DNA of 64,000 nt from Xanthomonas citri pv. mangiferaeindicae (GTDB lineage Bacteria > Pseudomonadota > Gammaproteobacteria > Xanthomonadales > Xanthomonadaceae): NCBI GenBank assembly GCA_002240395.1, contig CP016836.1, positions 3,782,001-3,846,000 on the forward strand, in the 5' to 3' direction. Below are positions 39,220 through 47,933 of this stretch, in pieces (position 1 is the stretch's first letter; each line of letters opens with the position of its first letter). A program made the position numbers and the translations under genes. Under the pieces are notes generated by a model, which was not told where the DNA came from, ran no database searches, and saw only the letters and a list, made by a program, of their open reading frames with translations.

Positions 39220-39292
39220 ACCGGCTCCTGTGCCGAGGAAACAAGGCGTCACCGTAGCACCGCGACGCCGTGCCTGGGACCTGCGCCTTTGC

Positions 39293-40111
39293 CTATTCCA
39301 GCGTCGGCAAGGCGATCCGCGTCGGTTGCGCGGGCAGATACAGCAGCTCGAGCGTCCGTGCGGTCTCCACGCGCGCCAGCCGCAGCGGCGCGATCGCACG
39401 CTCGGCAACCACCGTGTGGCTGACGCCGGCTTGGTCGACGAAGCGCAGGCGCAGGGCGATCACCGGCGCGTCGTTGATCACCGTACCGGTGTGCTCGGCC
39501 GACAGCACCTCGGCCACCGCAGGCACGCCGCCATAGCGCAGCTCGGCCGGCACGGCCAGCGCATGGCGCCGCAGCGTCCGGCCCATGAATGCCAGCACCG
39601 CCACCAGCAACAGCACCGCGATCGCCAGCCCGAACTCGGCCTGGCCATGACCGAACATCTCCGACCACTCGCCGCCGGCCTGGTAATGGCGCAGCCGCAG
39701 GCGCCAGGCGCACAGCGCGCCGATGCCCAGCGGCAGCAGCGGCAAGGCCCATACCCAGAGGGTTGGGCGCGAACGCGCGCCCTCGATCACCAGGGGCGGC
39801 GCGCGACGCGGATCCGGTGCCAGCCGCACCGCCAGACGTCCACCGGGTATGAACCGGCGCAGCTGCGACCGGGTGTCGACCAGCGTCACCGCGTCCTGGA
39901 TCCGATGCCCGCCCAGATTGTCGAACGCCAAGGTCACCGTGGTCGCCGGGCCCGGCCCTGCGGTCGCCGACACCACCTCGGCCTCACGGCGGACGCCCGC
40001 GGTGGCGATCCGGCGCACGCGCCACCATTGCCGCAGCGGCCACACCGCGGCCCATGCCGCCGCCAGCGTCGTCAGCGCCATCGCCAGAAGCACCAGGATC
40101 AGTTCGATCAT
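39293..40111 (-). CDS. Membrane protein with DUF3592-like features, in the pro operon
   Basis: This 272-residue protein has membrane segments at about 3-25 (ELILVLLAMALTTLAAAWAAVW), 116-136 (TLWVWALPLLPLGIGALCAW) and 162-178 (AIAVLLLVAVLAFMG). Between and after them lie beta-rich, SH3-like stretches (REAEVVSATAG, LVDTRSQLRRFIPGGRLAVRL) that recall DUF3592 proteins, but I am not certain. It overlaps the preceding gene by ATGA (40108-40111). It sits between proB and proA, with 73 bases to proA. Confidence 0.65.
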   Translation of the reverse strand: MIELILVLLAMALTTLAAAWAAVWPLRQWWRVRRIATAGVRREAEVVSATAGPGPATTVTLAFDNLGGHRIQDAVTLVDTRSQLRRFIPGGRLAVRLAPDPRRAPPLVIEGARSRPTLWVWALPLLPLGIGALCAWRLRLRHYQAGGEWSEMFGHGQAEFGLAIAVLLLVAVLAFMGRTLRRHALAVPAELRYGGVPAVAEVLSAEHTGTVINDAPVIALRLRFVDQAGVSHTVVAERAIAPLRLARVETARTLELLYLPAQPTRIALPTLE

Positions 40112-41583
40112 CGGCGTGTCTCCGTCGCCAACGGCTGCGTGTCGCGTGTCCGCGCCAGATAGCGCCAGCCGGTGCCGCGACCGAGGTCCACCCGCAGCAG
40201 CACGTCCGAACGCGCGTCGTCGCTGCGCCCCGCGGCCAGCAGGGCGCCGTCGCGCGCACGCCAGATCGCATCGACCCGGTCCACGCCCAGCGCCAGCGTC
40301 CAGCGCACAAGACCGTCCTCGCCGACCGCACTGAGCAGTTGCGGTGCACCGCGCGCCGCGTCGGTGGCGTGCAGCACCAGGCGATCACGCGCATCGCCGA
40401 CCGTCCACAGCGCCTCGTCGGCCGTGAGCCAGGCCCGCTGCAACAACGGACGCATCGCGTTGATGTAGGCATTGCGCGTACCGCGCGCCTGCCCCGCACG
40501 CGCATCGGCTTGCTGCCGTTGCTCGCGATAGGCCGCCATCGCGCGCATGTACTCCGCCTGCTCGGCATGGAAGCGGCGCAGCGCGGCCGGCAACTGCGCA
40601 CGGTAGCGCGCCCGTGCCTGCCGATAGGCAGCCTCGCTGGGGAAATCGGACGGCTCGCGCCCGAAATGCGGCATGCGCGGCGATTCGGGCATCGGCACGT
40701 CGTCCTCCGGGCCGGCCTGCGAGAACACCGTGTCGATGTCCAACGGCGGGTGCGCCGGGTCGCGCAGGAATACGCCACGGATGAACACCGCCTCGCCCAC
40801 TGGCGCAAAGCGGTTGCGCTCGGGCGATCGCCAATCCAGCCGCCCACGCAGCAACTGGCGGCGCGCATCGAGCATGTCGTCGCCGCTACGCTCGCGGCCG
40901 GCGGCCAGCGCCTGGGCCTCCGCCGGTGCCGCCAGCAACGTCCAAAGGCCCTCGGCGTCGACCGCCGCCGAGGCCGCCGCCAGCGTCGGCGCGGCCATCT
41001 CCGGGTTGGTCTCGTCGAACAGCGTTACCGGATCGATGTCGTCTGCGGCCGTCGTCGCCAGCGTGTCGCCGTCGATGCGCCAGGCGCGGCCCTGCGCGTC
41101 GACGATCGCCAGCCGTCCGGCCTGTGCGTCGTAGCGCGCCCGTTCCACCGGTGCGGCCAGGGGGCCGTCCGGCTTTTCACGGTGGCCATCGGCACGGCCG
41201 AAGGCATAGACCGCATTGCGCCAAGCAAACAGGTGATGCTGCGATGCGCCCAGCAGCACGCCGCGGCCCCAGTCGCGGCCTTGTGCATCCTCGGCGTCCA
41301 GACGCCGGCTCCACAGCAGCCGGCCGTCGCGCATGTCGACCACTTGCGCGTACTGGCGCGAGCGGCTGCGCACGATGCCCTTCTCGACTGCGTGCGCACG
41401 GGTGTCCTCGAGCACGAACGCCATCTGCGGCGCATCGGCATCGTCGAGCAGCAGCGGGCCGGACTGGATCCGGCTGTCGGCATGGCGCGACAGCATCCAG
41501 GCGATCAGCAGCGGGATGCCGGCGACCATCCCAAGCCCGATGCCCACCGCCAGCACGGACTTGCGCAGTTGGGCGCCGGTCAT
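40108..41583 (-). CDS. Membrane-anchored protein with propeller-like repeats, in the pro operon
   Basis: This 491-residue protein has one N-terminal membrane anchor (about 8-30) followed by a large extracytoplasmic part. Seen: repeated patterns like VVDMRDGRLLWSRRL, LAIVDAQGRAWRIDGD and VGEDGLVRWTLALGVDRVDAIW that look like blades of a beta-propeller (PQQ or WD type). A charged helical segment (about 325-370, many Arg, Gln, Ala) follows. It is coupled to proB by ATGA (41580-41583) and to the next membrane gene by ATGA. No enzyme motif is seen and no function is assigned. Confidence 0.65.
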   Translation of the reverse strand: MTGAQLRKSVLAVGIGLGMVAGIPLLIAWMLSRHADSRIQSGPLLLDDADAPQMAFVLEDTRAHAVEKGIVRSRSRQYAQVVDMRDGRLLWSRRLDAEDAQGRDWGRGVLLGASQHHLFAWRNAVYAFGRADGHREKPDGPLAAPVERARYDAQAGRLAIVDAQGRAWRIDGDTLATTAADDIDPVTLFDETNPEMAAPTLAAASAAVDAEGLWTLLAAPAEAQALAAGRERSGDDMLDARRQLLRGRLDWRSPERNRFAPVGEAVFIRGVFLRDPAHPPLDIDTVFSQAGPEDDVPMPESPRMPHFGREPSDFPSEAAYRQARARYRAQLPAALRRFHAEQAEYMRAMAAYREQRQQADARAGQARGTRNAYINAMRPLLQRAWLTADEALWTVGDARDRLVLHATDAARGAPQLLSAVGEDGLVRWTLALGVDRVDAIWRARDGALLAAGRSDDARSDVLLRVDLGRGTGWRYLARTRDTQPLATETRR

Positions 41584-42728
41584 GTCAGCACAAGATCGTC
41601 GCGGTGGACGATATTGCCGCCGTAGCTGTAGCCGAGCACCGACTCGATGTCACGCGTGTGCCGGCGCAACAGACGGCGGATGTCGTCGGCCGAGTACTGG
41701 CTCACGCCGCGCGCGACCGCGTCCTGACCATCGCCATCGCGCCGCACGATCTCGACCAGGTCGCCGCGACGGAACGCCCCCTCGACCGCGACCACGCCGC
41801 CGGGCAGCAGCGACGCGCCCTTCTCCACCAGCGCATGGGCGGCGCCGGCATCGACGACCAGCGCCCCCGGCTCGGCCGGCGCGTTGCGCAGCCAGTGCTT
41901 GCGCGCCGCCAGCCGGGTGCGCAGCGCATGGATGCGTGTCCCGGTCAGCCGGTCATGGGCCAGCGCCTCGAGCACATCGGCGCGACGGCCATTGAACAGC
42001 ACGGTCGCGATGCCGGCCGAGGCCGCGCGCTGGGCGGCTTCGAGCTTGGTGCGCATGCCGCCGGTACCGACGCTGCTGCCCGCGCCGCCGGCCACCGCGA
42101 GCAGCGAGCCGCTCATCTGCGCGACCACCGGCATCGGCCGCGCATAGGGCTCGACCCGCGGATCGGCGTCATAGAGGCCATCGATATCAGTGGCGATGAA
42201 CAACACCTCGGCGTCGACCAGCGCGGCGACGATCGCGGCGAGGTTGTCGTTGTCGCCGAGCTTGAGTTCGTCGACCGACACCGTGTCGTTTTCGTTGACC
42301 ACCGGCAGCGCACGATGGCGCAGCAGCGCCTGCAACGTGGCGCGCGCATTGAGATACCGGCGGCGGTTGCGCAGGTCGTCGTGGGTCAGCAGCACCTGCG
42401 CGACGGGCCGTTCGAAGAAGCCCTGCCAGAAGCCGGTCAGCCGGGCCTGGCCGAGCGCGGCCAGCGCCTGGCGCTCGGCCATCGGCGCGCCCGCCTCGCC
42501 GCCGGCCTGCAGGATCGCGCGACCGGCAGCCACCGCTCCCGACGAGACCAGCACGACCTCGCGCCCGGCCGCATGCGCGGCGCGCACGAAACCGGCGAGC
42601 GCAGCGGCGTACTGCGGCGACAGCCCGCCACCATCGGCGGCCAGCAGACTGCTGCCGACCTTGAGCACTGCGCGCCGCCACGGTGGCAGCGACTGCTCGG
42701 GAAACGCTTGCGTGTCGGAGGCGGTCAT
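41580..42728 (-). CDS. proB: Glutamate 5-kinase
   Basis: ProB phosphorylates glutamate with ATP, the first and feedback-inhibited step of proline synthesis. It has 382 residues: an amino-acid-kinase domain followed by a PUA domain. Seen: AVLKVGSSLLAADGGGLS, VVLVSSGAVAAGRAIL, PVVNENDTVSVDELKLGDNDNLAA and GTGGMRTKLEAAQRA, then the PUA region SLLPGGVVAVEGAFRRGDLVEI. It is 10 bases after a YciI-like gene, joining the arg and pro parts into one run. Confidence 0.96.
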   Translation of the reverse strand: MTASDTQAFPEQSLPPWRRAVLKVGSSLLAADGGGLSPQYAAALAGFVRAAHAAGREVVLVSSGAVAAGRAILQAGGEAGAPMAERQALAALGQARLTGFWQGFFERPVAQVLLTHDDLRNRRRYLNARATLQALLRHRALPVVNENDTVSVDELKLGDNDNLAAIVAALVDAEVLFIATDIDGLYDADPRVEPYARPMPVVAQMSGSLLAVAGGAGSSVGTGGMRTKLEAAQRAASAGIATVLFNGRRADVLEALAHDRLTGTRIHALRTRLAARKHWLRNAPAEPGALVVDAGAAHALVEKGASLLPGGVVAVEGAFRRGDLVEIVRRDGDGQDAVARGVSQYSADDIRRLLRRHTRDIESVLGYSYGGNIVHRDDLVLT

Positions 42729-42738
42729 CGGCCGGAGT

Positions 42739-43005
42739 TCAGCGGGTATGCCACTCGTGGACGATGAGATTGCTGGTCTGCTGCAGCGCCAGCGGATCGG
42801 CCGCGACGATCGCGCGCGCCGCCTCCAGCGAGGCGACATTGCGCAACAGATACGCACCGCCACTGCCGTCGCCGAAACCGCCCGTCATCTCGAGCATCCC
42901 GCGCGCGCGCAGATCATCGAGGAAGGCCTTGTGCGGTTCGATGACCGCCTCGTCGAAGTCCGGCCGCCGCATGGCCAACACCAGGTAACGCGTGACCGTG
43001 CTCAT
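42739..43005 (-). CDS. YciI-family protein
   Basis: This 88-residue ferredoxin-like alpha/beta protein belongs to the YciI/YCII-related family. Seen: RYLVLAMRRPDF, HKAFLDDLRARGMLEMTGGFGDGSGGAYLL and AARAIVAADPLALQQ, with a conserved His and Asp typical of the family. Biochemical roles of YciI proteins are poorly known. It overlaps argH by 4 bases (ATGA) and lies 10 bases before proB, so it links the arginine and proline genes. Confidence 0.85.
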   Translation of the reverse strand: MSTVTRYLVLAMRRPDFDEAVIEPHKAFLDDLRARGMLEMTGGFGDGSGGAYLLRNVASLEAARAIVAADPLALQQTSNLIVHEWHTR

Positions 43006-44297
43006 GCCAGCGCCTCCCAGCGCGCACGCAAAGAAGCCAGTCGCAGGTCGGCCGCCCCGCCCGGCGAGGTCCGCGCGGCCAGGCTGCCCTCGGGCGTGCG
43101 GCCCTGACCGGCGGTGTCGGCGCTGGCCGCGGCCGCCTGGTAGGCCTCGCGGAACGGCACGCCGGCGATCGCCGCCTCGACCGCGACATCGGTCGCGTAC
43201 ATGCCCGAATCGACCGCCGCACGCAGCCGGTCCTCGCGCCATTCCAGGTTCGCCAGCAAGGCCGGCAGCAGTTCGAGGGCGGCCAGACCGCGACCGAAGC
43301 CGTGGACGATCGCGCCCTTGGAGCTCTGCAGGTCGCGGTGATAGCCCGACGGCAACGACAGCAACTGCTCGATCTCGGTGCGCGCGGCCGCGACGCTGGC
43401 GTGCGTGGCGCGCATCAGCTCGACCACATCGGGATTGCGCTTGTTGGGCATGATCGAACTGCCGGTGGTGTACTGCGCCGGCAACGCGACAAAGCCGTAC
43501 TCGGCACTGGTGAACTGCGACAGATCCCAGGCCAGGCGACGCAGGTCGAGCGTGGCGCTGCCCAGTGCTTCGAGCGCGGCGAGTTCGAACTTGCCGCGCG
43601 AGAGCTGCGCATAGACCGGCGAGACCTGCAGCCGCGCGAACCCCAGGGCAGCGGTCGTGTGGTCGCGGTCGAGCGCCAGGTTGACGCCGTAACCTGCCGC
43701 GGTGCCCAGCGGATTGCAGTCGATCAGCGCCAGTGTGTCGGCCGCGCGCACCGCGTCATCGATGAAGGCTTCCGCCCAGCCCGACCACCACATGCCGCCC
43801 GAAGACAGCACCGCGCGCTGGATGTGGGTATAGCCGGGAATCGGCAGGTCGCGCTCGGCCTCGGCGCGATCCAGCGCGATCTTGGCGATCTCGCGCGACA
43901 GCGCGGCCAGACGCGCCAGCTTCTCCTTGAGCCACAGACGCGTGGCGACCAGCACCTGGTCGTTGCGGCTGCGGCCGGTGTGGATGCGCCGGCCGGCATC
44001 GCCCAGGCGCTCGGTCAGGCGCGCCTCGATCGCCGAATGGCCATCCTCGAAGCGGTCGTCGAGCACGAACGCGCCGTTTTGGAAGTCCTCGGCCAGCGTT
44101 GCCAGCTCACGCTCCAGGCCGGCGAGTTCGTCAGACGACAGGATGCCCACACGCTGCAGCCCTTGCGCATGCGCGGCACTGGCGGCGATGTCGTGCAGGA
44201 AGAACGCACGGTCGAGGATCACGTCGTCGCCGGCCAGGAACGCCTGGATCTGGGTGTCGACGGCGACGCCGGGCTTCTGCCAGAGGAGATTGCTCAT
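43002..44297 (-). CDS. argH: Argininosuccinate lyase
   Basis: ArgH splits argininosuccinate to arginine and fumarate, the last step. It has 431 residues in the aspartase/fumarase superfamily. Seen: TGRSRNDQVLVATRLW, PGYTHIQRAVLSSG with the catalytic His, and the signature GSSIMPNKRNPDVVELMRA with the catalytic Ser. The gap to argC is 72 bases. It is coupled downstream to the YciI gene. Confidence 0.96.
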   Translation of the reverse strand: MSNLLWQKPGVAVDTQIQAFLAGDDVILDRAFFLHDIAASAAHAQGLQRVGILSSDELAGLERELATLAEDFQNGAFVLDDRFEDGHSAIEARLTERLGDAGRRIHTGRSRNDQVLVATRLWLKEKLARLAALSREIAKIALDRAEAERDLPIPGYTHIQRAVLSSGGMWWSGWAEAFIDDAVRAADTLALIDCNPLGTAAGYGVNLALDRDHTTAALGFARLQVSPVYAQLSRGKFELAALEALGSATLDLRRLAWDLSQFTSAEYGFVALPAQYTTGSSIMPNKRNPDVVELMRATHASVAAARTEIEQLLSLPSGYHRDLQSSKGAIVHGFGRGLAALELLPALLANLEWREDRLRAAVDSGMYATDVAVEAAIAGVPFREAYQAAAASADTAGQGRTPEGSLAARTSPGGAADLRLASLRARWEALA

Positions 44298-44369
44298 CGA
44301 AATGCGTCTCGAAATGGGCTTGTGTTCAATCCCGCGCAGCGCGGTGCGGGCGCTTGCGAGGGGCTCGCA

Positions 44370-45317
44370 TCACTGGATCGACGTCAGCTCGTCGAAGCCC
44401 AGCGCGTGGTTGAGGTTCTGCATGGCTTGTGTCGCCGCGCCCTTGAGCAGATTGTCGAGCGTGGCGACCACGACGACGCGGCCGTTGCCCTGGGCCATCA
44501 CAAAGCCGCCGACCTGGGCACCGTGCTGGCCGGCGATGCGGCTCACCCAGGGCGCCTCGTCGACCACCTCGACCAGCGGTTCGTCGGCATAGCGGGCCTC
44601 GTAACGCGCCTTGACCGCATCGCGCGACATGGGTGCGCGCAGCCACAGGTTCACGGTCATCGTGATCCCGCGGAAATGCGGCGCCACGTGCGGCATGAAC
44701 TCGACCGGCACGCCGAGCCGGGCCGAGACCTCGCGCTCGTGCACATGGCCGGTCAGCGCATAGGGCATCAGGTTGTCGGCCAGCAGCGCGACATTGTTCT
44801 TGTCCGACGGCGTGGTACCTGCGCCCGAGTAACCGGACACACCGAAGCACTGCGGCGGGCCGGCGAGCTGGTCGAGCAGCGGCGCGATGGCCAACTGCAT
44901 CGCGGTGGCATAGCAGCCGGGATTGCTGATGCGACGCTGACCGATGTAGGTGTCGCGGGTCAGCTCCGGCAGGCCGTAGTACCAGGCCGGATCGAAGCGG
45001 TAATCGGCCGACAGGTCGACGATCACCGTCTCGGCCCGGGCGGCGTCGAGTGCAGCGACGAACGGTGCAGCCTTGCCGTTGGGCAGCGCCAGGATCACCG
45101 CGTCGGCGCCCTTGGCCGTCACGGCGTCGGCATCGAGATTCTCGAAGCGCAACGCGCCCTGCCAGGCCGCGTTGTGGTCGGCCACGCGCTGGCCGTCGAG
45201 CTCGCGCGAGGACACGAACAGCAGTTCGAGGCCCGGATGCGCGGCGACGAGGCGGATCAGTTCGCTGCCGGTGTGACCACGCGCGCCGACGATGCCAATG
45301 GTCTTCTTGTCCGTCAT
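44370..45317 (-). CDS. argC: N-acetyl-gamma-glutamyl-phosphate reductase
   Basis: ArgC reduces N-acetylglutamyl phosphate to the semialdehyde with NADPH. It has 315 residues. Seen: IGIVGARGHTGSELIRL (nucleotide binding), the catalytic Cys in RISNPGCYATAMQLAI near residue 132, GYSGAGTTPSDKNN and VAPHFRGITMTV. It lies 10 bases after argB on the same strand. In Xanthomonas-type pathways the product is acetylornithine, used directly by ArgF'. Confidence 0.96.
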   Translation of the reverse strand: MTDKKTIGIVGARGHTGSELIRLVAAHPGLELLFVSSRELDGQRVADHNAAWQGALRFENLDADAVTAKGADAVILALPNGKAAPFVAALDAARAETVIVDLSADYRFDPAWYYGLPELTRDTYIGQRRISNPGCYATAMQLAIAPLLDQLAGPPQCFGVSGYSGAGTTPSDKNNVALLADNLMPYALTGHVHEREVSARLGVPVEFMPHVAPHFRGITMTVNLWLRAPMSRDAVKARYEARYADEPLVEVVDEAPWVSRIAGQHGAQVGGFVMAQGNGRVVVVATLDNLLKGAATQAMQNLNHALGFDELTSIQ

Positions 45318-45327
45318 GTCGCTGTCC

Positions 45328-46644
45328 TCAACCCGCCAGTGTCGCGGCGCGCGTCGCGCAATGGTCCACGCAGCGCTGGATCTGCTCGAAACCGTCGAGG
45401 CCGTACCAGAACACTTTCCATTTCTCCTGCTTGATGCAGCCGTCGGACTCGGCGTAGTAGAAGATATTGACCGGATTGTGGTGACGCGAGCGCCAGAACA
45501 GCTGCGGGGTCTCCTCGCGCATCACCTGCCAGACCGCGCGTCCCAGCCCTTCACCCTGGGCGTCGTCGAGCACGGCGAACTTGTCGAGGTAGGTGCTGCC
45601 CTCGGCCGCACTCAGCACGACCGCCGCGCGGTAGTTCTCGCTCACGTAGGCGCGCAGCAGCGGCGTGCGTTCGAAGTAATCGTCCGCCAGCGTGCGTCCG
45701 AAGCTCGACTCGATCAGCGTGCGCAGCCGCGGCAGGTCGAGCGCATCCCACGAGGTGGCGCGCAGCACGCGCTCGCCGCGCCTTACCAGCGTGCCCGAGC
45801 CCTTGTGCGTGAACAGTTCCTTGGCCAGGTCCGCGGGCCGGGTGATCGAGACCGACGAGGCCAGCGGCAGCCCTTCGAGCAGGTCCTTGATCTGCTCGAT
45901 CTTGACCTTCATGCCGCCGTGCAGCCACGGCTGCCGGATCAGGTGGTCGTACTCGGTCGACAGGTTGATCGAGTCGATGACCTTGCCGCTTTCATCGAGC
46001 AGTCCGCCGGTGCCGGTCAGGAAGATGATCTTGTAGGGCTGCAGCGTGCGCACCAGCTCATTGGCGGCGAAGTCGGCGTTGACGTTGAGGATCTGGCCCG
46101 AGGCGGTCTCGCCCAGGCTGGTGATCACCGGGATCGAGCCGGCCTGCAGACTGGCCTCGATCGGGGCCAGGTTGACGCGCTCCACCTCGCCCACCAGCCC
46201 GTAGGTCTCGCGATCGAGGTAATGCGCCTCGAACACGCCGCCGGTGATCGAGGTCGCGCGCGCCCCGTTCTTCTGCAGCGCCTCGACCAGGCGCAGGTTC
46301 GCGGCCTGAAACACGCGGCGCACGATCGCCAGCGCCTCGGGTGTGGTCACGCGCAGGCCGTCGACGGTCTTCTTTTCGATCCCGGCTGCCGACAGTTCGG
46401 CGTCGAGTTGCGGACCGGCGCCGTGCAGCACGATCGGCGTCAGGCCGACTTCCTGCAGAAACGACAGCGACGAGGTCAGGTCGTCGAGTTCGTCGCGCAG
46501 CACCGCGCCACCGACCTTGACCACGGCGAAGCGCTTGGCATCGAGCTGCGAGAAGCGCTTGAGGTATTGGCTGATCTCTTTCGCGCTGGCCATGCTCGAA
46601 AGCAGGCGCACGATGGTCTGGCGGGTCTGTTGGTGTGCGTGCAT
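45328..46644 (-). CDS. argB: Bifunctional N-acetylglutamate synthase/kinase (fused argA/argB)
   Basis: This 438-residue protein carries both first steps of arginine synthesis. The N-terminal amino-acid-kinase domain (about 35-290) shows AVVKVGGAVLRDELDDL, VLHGAGPQLDAELSAAG and VNADFAANELVRTL. The C-terminal GNAT domain (about 295-438) shows SENYRAAVVLS, YLDKFAVLDDAQGEGLGRAVWQ (acetyl-CoA loop) and NIFYYAESDG. This NAGS/K fusion is known from Xanthomonas and resembles animal NAGS. The start at 46644 gives a normal N-terminus. It is 106 bases downstream of argE. Confidence 0.95.
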   Translation of the reverse strand: MHAHQQTRQTIVRLLSSMASAKEISQYLKRFSQLDAKRFAVVKVGGAVLRDELDDLTSSLSFLQEVGLTPIVLHGAGPQLDAELSAAGIEKKTVDGLRVTTPEALAIVRRVFQAANLRLVEALQKNGARATSITGGVFEAHYLDRETYGLVGEVERVNLAPIEASLQAGSIPVITSLGETASGQILNVNADFAANELVRTLQPYKIIFLTGTGGLLDESGKVIDSINLSTEYDHLIRQPWLHGGMKVKIEQIKDLLEGLPLASSVSITRPADLAKELFTHKGSGTLVRRGERVLRATSWDALDLPRLRTLIESSFGRTLADDYFERTPLLRAYVSENYRAAVVLSAAEGSTYLDKFAVLDDAQGEGLGRAVWQVMREETPQLFWRSRHHNPVNIFYYAESDGCIKQEKWKVFWYGLDGFEQIQRCVDHCATRAATLAG

Positions 46645-46750
46645 GGGTCTGGGCTTGTGCTGTGCCGCGCACCGGGCGCGGACGGGAAGGAGAACGATCG
46701 GCCGCTGCGTCAGGTCGCGGCGGCCCGACGGTACGGGTCGGGTGACGCAC

Positions 46751-47857
46751 TCATGGACGCGATCCGCCGTCGATGACCCGGTGCACCGCATCGGCATAGC
46801 GCTGCAGTTGGTCGAGGGTCACGAACTCGTCGGCGGTATGCGCCTGGGCGATGTCGCCGGGCCCGTATACCAGGGCGGTATGGCCGGCGGCCGAGAACAG
46901 CGAGGCCTCGGTCCAGAAATCGACCGCATTGCCGATCGGCAGTTCGAATGCATCGGCGATGTCGCGTGCGGCGAGCCGGCGCTCTTCCGCACGGGCGATG
47001 TCCCCGGACGGCAGACTCGGGCCGCGGAAGGTTTCCTCGAAATACGCGGCCGCAGGCTCGGCGAAGCCGGCGAAGGTTGCCAGCAATCGGTCGACATCCA
47101 TCGACGGCAGTGGCCGGAAGCCGAAGCGCAGTTCGGCCGCAGGGGCGATCATGTTGGCCTTTATGCCGCCTTCGATCCGGCCGATGTTGAAGCGCAGTCC
47201 GGTCAGCCCGCCGAAGCGTTCGGCGTCGAGCGAGGCAACATGGTCGAGCGCGCGGTCGCCCCAACGCACCGCCTGATGCAGCGCGCTCGCCGCGGGATCC
47301 TGTTTGCCAGACGCGTGCCCCGCGGTGCCGGCAAAGCGCATCAACACAGAACTGATGCCGCGATGCGCCAGCACCGCCTCGCACTGCGTCGGCTCGGCGA
47401 CCAGCACCGCGTCGAACGACAGCCCGCGCGCCAGGAATGCGGCGATGCACCGCGGATCGTTGGCTTCTTCGTCGGACGAGAACAGGAAGGCCGCATCGCC
47501 ATCGCAGGCGTTGGCGGCCGCGATCAGCGCCGCAGCCGCCCCCTTGATGTCGCACACGCCAAGCCCGACCACGCGGTCGTCCAAGCGCCGCATCGTATGC
47601 GGATAGGCCGACCAGGCCGGCGAGTCGGGCACGGTATCCAGGTGCACGTTGAACAGCACCTTCGGCGTGCCACGCACCGCGTACAGGCTGACCGCACCCG
47701 CGCCGTGGTCGATGACCTCGACCGCGAAGCCAGGCAGCTGCGCACGGATGTAGTCGAAGATACCGCCCTCGGCCGCAATCGCGCGCGGCGGATTGCGGGT
47801 ATCGAAGGACACCAGCCGTTCGAGGTGGTCGAGGGTCGCGGCAAGCAGATCGGTCAT
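46751..47857 (-). CDS. argE: N-acetylcitrulline deacetylase (ArgE-like M20 peptidase family)
   Basis: It removes acetate from the acetylated intermediate. Beside an acetylornithine carbamoyltransferase the substrate is expected to be N-acetylcitrulline, as in Xanthomonas. It has 368 residues. Seen: metal-binding FNVHLDTVPDSP (His, Asp), GVCDIKGAAAALI (bridging Asp), FSSDEEANDPRC (catalytic Glu pair) and EPTQCEAVLAHRG. The dimerisation domain follows. The ATG at 47857 starts directly with the family N-terminus. Confidence 0.92.
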   Translation of the reverse strand: MTDLLAATLDHLERLVSFDTRNPPRAIAAEGGIFDYIRAQLPGFAVEVIDHGAGAVSLYAVRGTPKVLFNVHLDTVPDSPAWSAYPHTMRRLDDRVVGLGVCDIKGAAAALIAAANACDGDAAFLFSSDEEANDPRCIAAFLARGLSFDAVLVAEPTQCEAVLAHRGISSVLMRFAGTAGHASGKQDPAASALHQAVRWGDRALDHVASLDAERFGGLTGLRFNIGRIEGGIKANMIAPAAELRFGFRPLPSMDVDRLLATFAGFAEPAAAYFEETFRGPSLPSGDIARAEERRLAARDIADAFELPIGNAVDFWTEASLFSAAGHTALVYGPGDIAQAHTADEFVTLDQLQRYADAVHRVIDGGSRP

Positions 47858-47901
47858 GGAGTCCACATCGACAGAGACACGGGAGCAACGGATGCGTTGC
47901 A

Positions 47902-47921
47902 ACGCCGGCATGGGCCGGCGT
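47902..47921 (-). other. Intercistronic hairpin argG-argE
   Basis: An 8-bp perfect stem (ACGCCGGC / GCCGGCGT) with a 4-base loop begins 12 bases after argG. It resembles the hairpin in the arg leader at 50259-50280, even to the loop (ATGG on the plus strand), but has no U-run. Confidence 0.45.
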
Positions 47922-47933
47922 CACGAACAGGGC

